NCBI GenBank assembly: GCA_965116345.1
Contig: OZ220680.1
Coordinates: 62,001 to 126,000, forward strand
Direction: 5' to 3'
Origin: VXYL01 sp965116345
GTDB lineage: Bacteria; Pseudomonadota; Gammaproteobacteria; Pseudomonadales; Azotimanducaceae
Length of the DNA stretch: 64,000 bases
In this document: positions 45,679 through 53,225 of the stretch, piece after piece
Layout of the letters: the number at the start of each line of letters is the position of its first letter
How positions within the stretch are numbered: position 1 is the stretch's first letter
The notes under the pieces: model-generated
Told to the model about the DNA's origin: nothing
What the model saw: the letters and a program-made list of their open reading frames with translations, nothing else
Database searches by the model: none
Made by a program: the position numbers and the translations under genes

Positions 45679-46281
45679 ATGGTGCTTAGGTATTCAATAG
45701 CCATCGTGCTGGGCGCGGTGGCGACGTTCGCCCTGTTGATGTTGATGCGCGCGGTGATCGCGGATCCGAGACCTGCACAGGACTCCGGGATCCAGGGCGA
45801 GGTGCTCGACTTCGTGCGCCTCGAGCAGGATCGCGAGGTCGTGGTCAAGAAGCGCAAGCCCGATCCGCCGCCGCCGCCGGACGAACCGCCGCCGAACCAG
45901 CCGAAACCGATCATCAGTTCCACCGACACCATCGGTGCGGAGATCAAGCCCGTCGAGGTCAATGTGGACGTCGACGCCAGCGGGATCGGCGATTTCTCGG
46001 GGGACGGCGAGTACCTCCCGATCGTCAAGGTCGCGCCGATCTACCCTCGGCGCGCGCTGATGAGGAATATCGAGGGCTCCGTGCTGCTCTCACTCACCGT
46101 CACCACCACCGGTGCCGTACGCGATCCGATCGTGGTCGAGGCGAAGCCGCCCGGCTTCTTCGAGCGCGCGGCGATCACCGCGGCACTGAAGTTCAAGTAC
46201 AAGCCGAAGGTGGTTGACGGCACGCCGGTGGAGGTCACCGGCGTGCTGAACAAGATCATTTTCGAGATGCAGGACGAATAG
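45679..46281 (+). CDS. tonB: TonB energy-transducing protein (TonB2 type)
   Basis: A 200-residue protein: N-terminal TM anchor (residues 5-24), a very short Pro-rich linker (about 61-77, PDPPPPPDEPPPNQPKP) and a C-terminal TonB domain (about 100-200; VKVAPIYPRRALMRNIEGSVLLSLTVT and ALKFKYKPKVVDG). The short linker is typical of TonB2. It transfers proton-motive force from ExbBD to TonB-dependent receptors, two of which are encoded at 56.3 and 62.9 kb. A good AGGAGG lies just upstream. Confidence 0.93.
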   Translation: MVLRYSIAIVLGAVATFALLMLMRAVIADPRPAQDSGIQGEVLDFVRLEQDREVVVKKRKPDPPPPPDEPPPNQPKPIISSTDTIGAEIKPVEVNVDVDASGIGDFSGDGEYLPIVKVAPIYPRRALMRNIEGSVLLSLTVTTTGAVRDPIVVEAKPPGFFERAAITAALKFKYKPKVVDGTPVEVTGVLNKIIFEMQDE

Positions 46282-46290
46282 GGGGAGACC

Positions 46291-47682
46291 ATGAAACCAC
46301 GAATCCACACGTGGACTGCCCTTCTGGCGACGGTTCTGCTCATCGGCGCGACGCCCGGTGGCATATTCGATGCCCTCGGGCCGTCGCAGGCGCTCGCCGA
46401 GGAGGCGAGCAAGAAGGCCCGCCGAATCCCGCATATCCAGCCCACCACGCACAAAAGGCTTCAGCAGGCCGAGGAGCTGGTCAGGGGCGACGAGGAGAAG
46501 GGCACCAAGCCGGACTTCGACGCTGCCCGTGCACTACTCGAGGAGATGCTGCCACGCGAAGGACGCCGGAGCCGCTACAACGGCAACGAGCTCGCCCAGG
46601 TCCACAACATGCTGGCCTTCGTCTATTGGGAGTTGGAGCGGCCGGACATGACAATCCACCACTACGAGCAGGTGGTCGCCCAGGTTCCCGAGATCAGCGA
46701 GGGTCTGGAACTGAGCACGATGTACCAGCTTGCCAAGCTCTATTTCATGCAGGGCATGAGCGCCACCGACGAGTCGCGTGCGGCGGAGTACTACAACCGA
46801 ACGCTGTCGATGATGGCCGACTGGATGGCGAAGAACGACAGGGTGGGCGCGGATGTCCACCACTTCCTCTCCCAGGTGTACTACCAGCTCGACGACCACC
46901 CGAAGAGCATCGAGTACCTGGAGGTCGCCATTCGGCTGACCCGGGAGCGGGGCAGTGTCGTCAAGGAACAGTGGTGGTCCATGCTCCAATCGTTGCACTA
47001 CGGCCAGGAAAACTGGGACCGCTGCATCGAGATTCTCGAGATCCTGGTCAACGAATACCCGAAGCGCGACTACTGGATAACCCTCGCCGCCATCTACGGC
47101 GAGTTGGAGGATCTCCGACAACAACTCCTCGTGCTCGAGGCGGCGCATGTGGGCGGCTTCCTGACCAAGCAGAGCGATGTCCGCTCGTACGGTTCGCTGC
47201 TCCTGCAGAACGAGGTTCCGTATCGGGCGGCGACGTACGTGAAACGGGGGATCGACGAGGGCATCGTCGAGAGGTCGCTGGACACCCTCAAGCTGGAGGG
47301 CCAAGCCCTCGTCTCGGCGGAAGAGATCGACGAGGCGATCGCGGTCTTCGAAGAGGCGGCCAAGCTGGCGGAGGACGGCAAGATCTTCGACCTGCTGTCG
47401 ACGCTGTACCTGGACAAGGACGCCTTCGCGGACTGCGAACGGGCCGCCAAGCAGGCGTTGGACAAGGGTGGCCTCATGAACGTGTTGCGCACCAAGATCA
47501 CCCTCGCGAGCTGCCAGTTCTATCTCGACGAACTGGATGACGCGCGCAGGACTTTCGTGGACGTGCGCGGTCAGGCCCGTAGGGAAAGAGAGAGCCGCCT
47601 CGAGCGGATGTCCGGCGACTGGATCAAGTACATCGACGGCGAGAGCAAACGCCTCGAGGAACTGGCCCGGGCCGGCGGCTGA
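46291..47682 (+). CDS. TPR protein of the TonB2-like operon
   Basis: A 463-residue exported protein: signal region (residues about 1-35, ending ALAEEASKK), then many TPR-like helical pairs (for example HHYEQVVAQVPEISEGLELS, KSIEYLEVAIRLTRERG and EAIAVFEEAAKLAEDGKIFD). A TPR gene closes TonB2 operons in many marine gammaproteobacteria; its task is unknown, and a scaffold role in the periplasm is an inference. 9 bp after tonB. The C terminus is strongly charged. Confidence 0.88.
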   Translation: MKPRIHTWTALLATVLLIGATPGGIFDALGPSQALAEEASKKARRIPHIQPTTHKRLQQAEELVRGDEEKGTKPDFDAARALLEEMLPREGRRSRYNGNELAQVHNMLAFVYWELERPDMTIHHYEQVVAQVPEISEGLELSTMYQLAKLYFMQGMSATDESRAAEYYNRTLSMMADWMAKNDRVGADVHHFLSQVYYQLDDHPKSIEYLEVAIRLTRERGSVVKEQWWSMLQSLHYGQENWDRCIEILEILVNEYPKRDYWITLAAIYGELEDLRQQLLVLEAAHVGGFLTKQSDVRSYGSLLLQNEVPYRAATYVKRGIDEGIVERSLDTLKLEGQALVSAEEIDEAIAVFEEAAKLAEDGKIFDLLSTLYLDKDAFADCERAAKQALDKGGLMNVLRTKITLASCQFYLDELDDARRTFVDVRGQARRERESRLERMSGDWIKYIDGESKRLEELARAGG

Positions 47683-47708
47683 GTCGTTGAACACGTTGGA
47701 TCGCCGCG

Positions 47709-48332
47709 ATATTCACCGGCATCGTCCAGGGCGTACGTCCAGTCATCGGACTTGAGCGCCGCGGGGAATCCGCCGCGCTGACCGTCGGTCTCGGTGACTT
47801 CGCCGACGGTCTCCAGGCCGGCGGGTCCGTGGCGGTGAACGGCTGCTGTGTGACCGCCGTCGACATCACGGCTGGCGACGTGCGTTTCGATCTTGTCCGC
47901 GAGACGCTGGACAGCACGAACCTTGGAGGACTGGACGTGGGTTCGACGGTCAACGTCGAGCGGTCCTTCCGGGTCGGAGACGAGGTCGGTGGCCACATCC
48001 TCTCGGGTCACATCGCCTCGACGGTCTCGGTCACGCAGGTCCTGGCCGAACCGGATCATCGGCGCATCACTGCCGGCGTGCCTGACCACTGGATGCGCTA
48101 TCTCACCGCCAAGGGCTTCGTCGCCCTCAACGGGGCGAGCCTGACGATCGCCGACATCGACCGGGACAGCGGCACCATCACGGTAAGCCTCATCCCGGAG
48201 ACGCTGGCGCGCACGAACTTCGCCGAGGTCGAGGTTGGCGACCGCGTCAATCTCGAGGTCGACGCACGCACCCAGGCCGTGGTCGACACGGTCCAGAGAA
48301 TGCTGCCCGAACTTCTGGCCCGGCAGTCGTAA
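47709..48332 (+). CDS. ribE: Riboflavin synthase (alpha chain), apparent AUA start
   Basis: The enzyme that dismutates two 6,7-dimethyl-8-ribityllumazine to riboflavin. The frame reads IFTGIVQGVRPVIGLERRGE from 47709, where nearly all RibE proteins begin MFTGIVQG. The first codon is ATA, and no ATG, GTG or TTG occurs in frame between the stop at 47688 and 47709; the next is a GTG at 47829, which would remove about 40 conserved residues. With ATA the protein has 207 residues, a normal length. Two lumazine-binding barrels are seen, with the paired NGCCVTAV and NGASLTIADI motifs and GGHILSGH. Either an authentic rare start codon or a single-base error or mutation. hspQ follows by 7 bp. Confidence 0.88.
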   Translation: MFTGIVQGVRPVIGLERRGESAALTVGLGDFADGLQAGGSVAVNGCCVTAVDITAGDVRFDLVRETLDSTNLGGLDVGSTVNVERSFRVGDEVGGHILSGHIASTVSVTQVLAEPDHRRITAGVPDHWMRYLTAKGFVALNGASLTIADIDRDSGTITVSLIPETLARTNFAEVEVGDRVNLEVDARTQAVVDTVQRMLPELLARQS

Positions 48333-48339
48333 GCGGCCG

Positions 48340-48645
48340 ATGGGCGTCAAGTTCGCGGTGGGGCAGATCATCCACCATCGCAAAGCCGGCTATCGAGGCG
48401 TGATCTTCGGCGTGGATGCGGAGTTCTCGCTATCCGAGGAGTGGTACGAGCAGGTCGCGCTCTCGCGTCCACCGAAGGACCGGCCCTGGTACCACGTGCT
48501 GGTCGACGGTGCCACGCACACAACCTACGTGGCGGAACGACACCTCGGCGACTGTGACGACCGGAGCCAGGTCGCCCACCCGCTGCTGGGCGACTTCTTC
48601 GAGAGCTACGACGGTCGGTGCTACCAGCCCCGTGGAGTTCACTAG
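48340..48645 (+). CDS. hspQ: Heat shock protein HspQ
   Basis: A 101-residue protein: KFAVGQIIHHRKAGYRGVIF, DAEFSLSEEWYEQVALSRPPKDRPWYHVLVDG, TYVAERHL and a C-terminal HPLLGDFFESYDG. This is the HspQ/YccV family, a hemimethylated-DNA-binding-like fold that acts as a Lon specificity factor in enterobacteria. The ATG at 48340 gives the canonical start. It is likely cotranscribed with ribE; no separate sigma-32 promoter was found in the 7-bp gap or the end of ribE. Confidence 0.9.
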   Translation: MGVKFAVGQIIHHRKAGYRGVIFGVDAEFSLSEEWYEQVALSRPPKDRPWYHVLVDGATHTTYVAERHLGDCDDRSQVAHPLLGDFFESYDGRCYQPRGVH

Positions 48646-48655
48646 GCCGTGATTG

Positions 48656-49771
48656 CTACGCGATGCCGAACACCGGTGCGGCGTTGTCCCAGAAGATCTT
48701 GCGGATGCTGTCGCTGGCCAGCGGCTGCTGCTCCAGATCGGCGAGGCCGGTGGGCCAGGTGCCGTCGGGATGGGGGTAGTCCGTGTTGAAAGCGACGTAG
48801 TCGTCGCCGACGAGTTCGCAGACGGCCGGTAGGGTCATCTCGTCGCCGCGGCACGACACGAGGAAGTTCGACTTGAAGTACTCGGTGGGACGGCGCTTCA
48901 GCCACGGGTGTTCGGCGTTGCCGGAGAAGTCGAAGTGCTGCTCCATGCGCTGCAGCCAGTAGGGAAGCCAGCCGCTGTCGGCCTCGACGTGGACGATGCG
49001 CAGCTTGGGGTGGCGTTCGATCACCCCGAACCAGATCAGGCTGGTCATCGCCGCCATGGCCTCGAACGGGTGAGAAAGGATGTGCCCGGAGGTGTGGGTC
49101 TCCATGCGTTCGCCGAAGGAGGGCATATAGGGCGACCCCGAGTCGTGGATGCACACCGGCAGTCCGAGTTCCTCGATCGTGCTCCACACCACGTCGTTGT
49201 CGTCGTGATGCAGGGCGCGGCCGCACACGGGGTTGGGACGTACGTAGAAGCCGGCCGCGCCTTTTGCGGCGGTGCGCCGGACCTCCTCCACCGCCAGATC
49301 CGGTGCCTGCATCGGCACCATGGCGGCCATTCGCAGGCGATCGGGCGCATGACCGCAGTATTCGAGGCTCCAATCGTTGTATGCCCGGCACACCGCCGCG
49401 AGGAGTTCCGGATCGTCGAACTCCTTGCCGAGTATCTGTCCACCGACGGTCGGATAGAGAACCTGGGCATCGACGCCGTGGCGGTCCATGTCCTCGATGC
49501 GCGCCTCGGCGCGGAATCCGGTGGCACGCGTCTTCTCGTGCTTCTCCATTCCCCGCGCCGCCGCCTGTAGAAATTCCTCGGAATGCATCGGGTAGTTGCC
49601 GGTCTGTTTGGTGATGGGCGAGCCCTCGACGCACATACCCACGCGGCCGTTGCCCATGTCCCCGATCCGCGGTGCGCGGTCGCCGAACTCGGCGTCGATG
49701 TGCTCCGCCCACATGCGCGGCGGTTCCATCTGGTGGGCGTCGGTGTCGATGACGCGAAATCCGTTGCGCAT
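48656..49771 (-). CDS. Amidohydrolase-2 family metal-dependent hydrolase
   Basis: A 371-residue TIM-barrel hydrolase of the ACMS-decarboxylase-like group. The N-terminal metal motif is VIDTDAHQMEP (D-x-H form common in this subfamily). Later landmarks are HDSGSPYMPSFGERM, HVEADSGWLPYWLQRMEQH and a C-terminal FNTDYPHPDGTWP with the expected Asp. The reaction may be a C-C hydrolysis or decarboxylation; the substrate is unknown. Convergent with hspQ (10 bp apart) and divergent from the D-2-hydroxyacid dehydrogenase gene, with which it could share a small-molecule pathway; this is an inference from position. Confidence 0.85.
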   Translation of the reverse strand: MRNGFRVIDTDAHQMEPPRMWAEHIDAEFGDRAPRIGDMGNGRVGMCVEGSPITKQTGNYPMHSEEFLQAAARGMEKHEKTRATGFRAEARIEDMDRHGVDAQVLYPTVGGQILGKEFDDPELLAAVCRAYNDWSLEYCGHAPDRLRMAAMVPMQAPDLAVEEVRRTAAKGAAGFYVRPNPVCGRALHHDDNDVVWSTIEELGLPVCIHDSGSPYMPSFGERMETHTSGHILSHPFEAMAAMTSLIWFGVIERHPKLRIVHVEADSGWLPYWLQRMEQHFDFSGNAEHPWLKRRPTEYFKSNFLVSCRGDEMTLPAVCELVGDDYVAFNTDYPHPDGTWPTGLADLEQQPLASDSIRKIFWDNAAPVFGIA

Positions 49772-49812
49772 GCGTCCCCCAATGACATGGCCGAGGCGAC
49801 AACGCTACCCTT

Positions 49813-49862
49813 TACCACGCGGAGGAGCAAAGCCGCCTACCACGCGGAGGAGCAAAGCCGCC
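49813..49862. repeat. Perfect 25-bp tandem duplication in a divergent promoter region
   Basis: Two adjacent identical 25-bp units (49813-49837, 49838-49862) containing CACGCGGAGGAGCAAAGCCG, in the 115-bp gap between the amidohydrolase and the dehydrogenase. They lie 25-75 bases before the dehydrogenase ATG, where regulatory sites would be. Possibly a recent slippage duplication. Confidence 0.85.
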
Positions 49863-49886
49863 CTCACACAGCGGTCCGGAGAGTCC

Positions 49887-50849
49887 ATGAAAGTACTAAT
49901 AACGCCTGGCCTGACGCTGGGGGACGTCTGCGGCGACGACATCGTCCGTATCCGACGGGCCGGCGCAGGGGCCGACGTGGTCTTGGCCGAAGGCGAGTCG
50001 GTGCTTGACGAGGTCGTCGACGCCGAGGTCGTTCTGGGTACCGTTTCGCCGCGAACGTTCGCCGCCGCGGAGAAGCTACGCTGGGTTCACGCGATCGCTT
50101 CCGGTGTGGATGCGTACCTGTTCGACGAGTTCAAGCAGAGCGAGGTCATTCTCACCTGCGAGAAGGGGTTGGTGGGCGAGCATCTCGCGGACCATGCATT
50201 CGGCCTGCTGCTCATGCTGACGAGGCAGCTGGCGGCGGCGGCGCAGCTCGGTGCCGATGCCTGGAACCATCGCCGGGAGTTGCGCGCCAAGGAGATCGAG
50301 TTGACGGGCTCGACCATGGGCGTATTCGGATTCGGGGGCACCGGCCGAGCCGTGGCGCGGCGTGCGGCGGCGTTCGGAATGGATGTCGTGGCCCTTGACC
50401 GCGACCCGGTTCCCGCATCGCCGGAAGTCGACGGGGTCCTGGGCCCCGAAGGCTTCGACGAGCTGCTGTCGGTCGCAGACGTATTGGCCGTCTGTTGCCC
50501 ACTGACGCCGGAAACGCGAGGCCTGTTCGATGCCGAAGCCTTCCAGCGGATGCGAGCCAACGCGATCCTCGTCAACGTCACTCGCGGCGAAGTGATGGTC
50601 GAGGAGGATCTCGTGCAGGCGTTGGTGTCGGGCGCCATCCGCGGTGCCGCGCTCGATGTCGCGCCGCGCGAGCCGCTGCCGCCGGACAGTCGCCTGTGGG
50701 GGTTGCCGCAGGTGGTCATGTCGCCGCACACCGCCGGCGCCAGCCAGTTCCGCACGGCGCGCAATCTCGACCGTTTCATCGGCAACCTCGGCAAGCTGAG
50801 GCGCGGCGAGCCGCTCGATGGAGTGGTCGACAAACAACTCGGCTATTGA
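49887..50849 (+). CDS. D-2-hydroxyacid dehydrogenase (NAD-binding)
   Basis: A 320-residue member of the D-isomer-specific 2-hydroxyacid dehydrogenase family. The nucleotide-binding motif is GVFGFGGTGRAVARRAAAFG with a following acidic or neutral pattern (VVALDRDP). Catalytic Arg in LVNVTRGEVMVEEDL, the Glu region ALDVAPREPLP and the catalytic His in MSPHTAGAS are present. The substrate (glyoxylate, hydroxypyruvate or another 2-oxo acid) cannot be decided. The ATG at 49887 is used because upstream sequence in this frame is antisense to the amidohydrolase. The 3' end overlaps the convergent kinase gene by 7 bp. Confidence 0.9.
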   Translation: MKVLITPGLTLGDVCGDDIVRIRRAGAGADVVLAEGESVLDEVVDAEVVLGTVSPRTFAAAEKLRWVHAIASGVDAYLFDEFKQSEVILTCEKGLVGEHLADHAFGLLLMLTRQLAAAAQLGADAWNHRRELRAKEIELTGSTMGVFGFGGTGRAVARRAAAFGMDVVALDRDPVPASPEVDGVLGPEGFDELLSVADVLAVCCPLTPETRGLFDAEAFQRMRANAILVNVTRGEVMVEEDLVQALVSGAIRGAALDVAPREPLPPDSRLWGLPQVVMSPHTAGASQFRTARNLDRFIGNLGKLRRGEPLDGVVDKQLGY

Positions 50850-52417
50850 GCGGGAAGCCGGATCCGGAAGGCCGCCCCCGAGGCGTTGGCGCCGTCCTCG
50901 CCAGGTGATCGGTACGTGATCGTGCCGCCGGCGTTGGCCAGCAGCGCGCCGATGATCGCAAGCCCCAGACCGGTGCCGCCTTGTTCTCGCCGCGTCGTGA
51001 AGAACGGCTCGAAGATCCGGTCCGCGTTCTCGCTGCTGACGCCGTCGCCGTTGTCGACGATGTCCAGAACGATGTCGGCCCCGTCGCGGTCGACTTCGAT
51101 CGACAGCCACGAGGCGCCATGCTGACTCGAGTTGTCCGCGAGACCCCGGAGAATCGCCCCCAGCGACTCGGCATCGATGGGCAGCACGGTCTGCGGACGG
51201 CCCCCCGCGCGAACCTCGATGTCGGTAAGCAGGGCTCGGGTCACCTCGGCGACGGAGGACGTCCCGGCGGGCCTGTCGCGCATGTCGGCGTGGGCGAGTT
51301 CCAGTAGCCGTCGGGTGAGAGATTCGAGGCGGGCGACATCACCCGCCAGATTCCCTATGAAACGTTGCCGTTCGGCCCGTGTCATCTGCTCGAAATGGTC
51401 GGCTAGAACCTCGAGGGCGCCGGACATGGCCGCAAGCGGGGTCTTGAACTCGTGGCTGATGCTGTGGGCGAGATCGCGAACGTAGCCGGTGCGACGCTGC
51501 AGACTGGAGGCCATCTCCGCGACGCTCGCGGCTAGCTGGGAAAGCTCCATCGTGCGGTAGCTCTTGGTATCGAGTTCGCTTGCGTCCCCCCGCGTGATGC
51601 CTTCGGTGCCGGCCACCAGCCGGCGGATGGGGCGCACGAGGGTGCGCGACGTGAAGATCGCGGTGGCGACCACGACGGCGAACAGCAGGGCGACGGATTG
51701 CAGCAGCAGGTATCGCTTGCTGTGCAGGGCATCGAGAATGCTCGATGGCGGTTGGCTGGCCAGTACGGCCCCGATCACGCGGTCCTCGACGACAACGGGG
51801 TTGGTCACCGACACGACGACGGCCCTGCCGCGTACCAAGACGGCAAGGGGCTGCGACTCGACGTTGGGCGCCCGGCGAAGCCGACTCGCGGCCTCGCCGT
51901 CGAGCGCCATGGAGACTTCCTCCACACCGGACAGGTTGGCCCCATGACCACCGCCGACCCCTGCGACCACCACACCGCGATGATCCGTCACCCAGATACC
52001 GGCCCGGGTCTGGACATCTTCGAGGATCGGTGTGAGCGCGCGACCTGCCCTCGCCGCCACGGCGTCGGCCGTTGCCTCGGTGCCACCGACCGGCAAGTGA
52101 GGCAGCAGCCTCGCATCGGCGAGATCGAGGACGGCCAGGCGCCTGGCCCCTGCGGAGCCATCGGGATGCACGAGTTGACGGCTGTGGGTCTCGAGGTCCG
52201 CCGCCGCGCCGGTCGGGCGCACGGCTTCGAGGAACCGACTGCGGAACGACGCGGCGACGAACGCGGTCTGGGCGATCAGGGCGGACTCGGTCTGGCGTAC
52301 GAGGGCGCTCTCGTAGAGGCGTAGTGCCTGGACGCCGACGACCGGCAGGACCAGCACGAAGAGGCTCAGCACGATGAGAATCGTGCGCAGGCGGAAGCGG
52401 ATCCAGGGCAGCAACAC
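50843..52417 (-). CDS. Two-component sensor histidine kinase
   Basis: A 524-residue membrane kinase: TM1 (about 11-32), an extracytoplasmic sensor region (about 33-235), TM2 (about 236-256), HAMP (about 257-310), HisKA with LAHSISHEFKTPLAAMSGALEVL (His322) and HATPase_c with LADNSSQHGASWLS, DIVDNGDGVS and GGTGLGLAIIGALL. The H-box and the membrane layout resemble CreC-type kinases, but the sensor domain is not recognisable, so no symbol is given. Partner of the response regulator 24 bp upstream on the same strand. The signal is unknown. Confidence 0.88.
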   Translation of the reverse strand: MLLPWIRFRLRTILIVLSLFVLVLPVVGVQALRLYESALVRQTESALIAQTAFVAASFRSRFLEAVRPTGAAADLETHSRQLVHPDGSAGARRLAVLDLADARLLPHLPVGGTEATADAVAARAGRALTPILEDVQTRAGIWVTDHRGVVVAGVGGGHGANLSGVEEVSMALDGEAASRLRRAPNVESQPLAVLVRGRAVVVSVTNPVVVEDRVIGAVLASQPPSSILDALHSKRYLLLQSVALLFAVVVATAIFTSRTLVRPIRRLVAGTEGITRGDASELDTKSYRTMELSQLAASVAEMASSLQRRTGYVRDLAHSISHEFKTPLAAMSGALEVLADHFEQMTRAERQRFIGNLAGDVARLESLTRRLLELAHADMRDRPAGTSSVAEVTRALLTDIEVRAGGRPQTVLPIDAESLGAILRGLADNSSQHGASWLSIEVDRDGADIVLDIVDNGDGVSSENADRIFEPFFTTRREQGGTGLGLAIIGALLANAGGTITYRSPGEDGANASGAAFRIRLPAQ

Positions 52418-52441
52418 GCCGTGGCTCGTCGCGTGCGGGCG

Positions 52442-53161
52442 TCAGGCGTCCGGCTGGGGCGCGATGTTGAGACGAAATCCGACGCCGTGGACGGTCTCGA
52501 TGGGATCGGCGCCGGCTGCGCGCAGCTTGGCCCGCAGACGGCGCATGTGGCTGTCGATGGTGCGGTCGCTCACCACGCGGTGTCCCTGGTAGGCACCGTT
52601 GGTCAGAGCCCTTCGGTCGAAGACCTTGCCCGCTTGCCGCACCAGCGTCGCCAGCAGTCCGAACTCGGTCCGCGTAAGGGCGAGGGGCTCACCGTCGATA
52701 CTTGCCGTTTGAGCGTCCAGGTCCATGGTAAGCGGGCCGACGGAGAGCTGCCTGGCAGGGGCTTCGTCCAACGCTTCGGTGCGGCGGAAATGGGCTTTGA
52801 CCCTTGCCGTCAACTCCCGGGGACTGAAGGGTTTGACGACGTAGTCGTCGCCCCCCGCTTCGAGACCGGCAACGCGGTCGAGTTCGGCATCCTTGGACGA
52901 CAGAAACAGGATGGGGACGTTTCGCCCGCCGCTGGCGATGCCGTCAACGGGCTCGCGGCGAATGGCCCGGCAGACTTCGAGGCCATCCATGCCGGGCATC
53001 AGGATGTCCAGAACGACGAGGTCTGGACGCTCGCGTACGAAGGCCGCCATGCCGGCTTGGCCGTCCGCGGCTTCCGCCACGTCGAAGCCGGCTCGCCGAA
53101 GCGCGAAGCAGACGACATCGCGGATGTGCGAATCGTCGTCGATGACGAGGACCGTCTGCAT
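52442..53161 (-). CDS. OmpR-family response regulator
   Basis: A 239-residue regulator: receiver with VLVIDDDSHIRDVVCFALRR, Asp52 in VVLDILMPGMDG, SSKD and YVVKPFSPREL, then a winged-helix DNA-binding domain (LTRTEFGLLATLVRQAG, VVSDRTIDSHMRRLRAKL, VHGVGFRLN). The alpha4-beta5 region carries a short insertion (VDGIASGGRN) compared with PhoB. The ATG at 53161 gives the canonical MQTVLVIDDD start; an in-frame ATG at 53179 is possible. It is the first gene of the regulator-kinase operon. A 7-bp direct repeat just upstream (53195-53216) may be its operator. Confidence 0.9.
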   Translation of the reverse strand: MQTVLVIDDDSHIRDVVCFALRRAGFDVAEAADGQAGMAAFVRERPDLVVLDILMPGMDGLEVCRAIRREPVDGIASGGRNVPILFLSSKDAELDRVAGLEAGGDDYVVKPFSPRELTARVKAHFRRTEALDEAPARQLSVGPLTMDLDAQTASIDGEPLALTRTEFGLLATLVRQAGKVFDRRALTNGAYQGHRVVSDRTIDSHMRRLRAKLRAAGADPIETVHGVGFRLNIAPQPDA

Positions 53162-53194
53162 GGGTCGATGGTACGCCATCCAACAGTGACCAAT

Positions 53195-53216
53195 AGAATA
53201 TGTTAAATCAGAATAT
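53195..53216 (-). promoter_or_regulatory. Direct-repeat operator candidate before the response-regulator gene
   Basis: Two copies of AGAATAT on the plus strand (53195-53201 and 53210-53216; ATATTCT on the minus strand), 15 bp centre to centre, in a strikingly AT-rich 30-bp island within GC-rich DNA. It lies 34-55 bases upstream of the regulator ATG, a typical position for autoregulation by an OmpR-type protein; binding is inferred. Confidence 0.4.
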
Positions 53217-53225
53217 TACGACGAG

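Noticed and set aside
47829..48332. Riboflavin synthase starting at GTG 47829
   Set aside because: It would delete about 40 conserved N-terminal residues, including the MFTGIVQG-type block encoded in frame just upstream.
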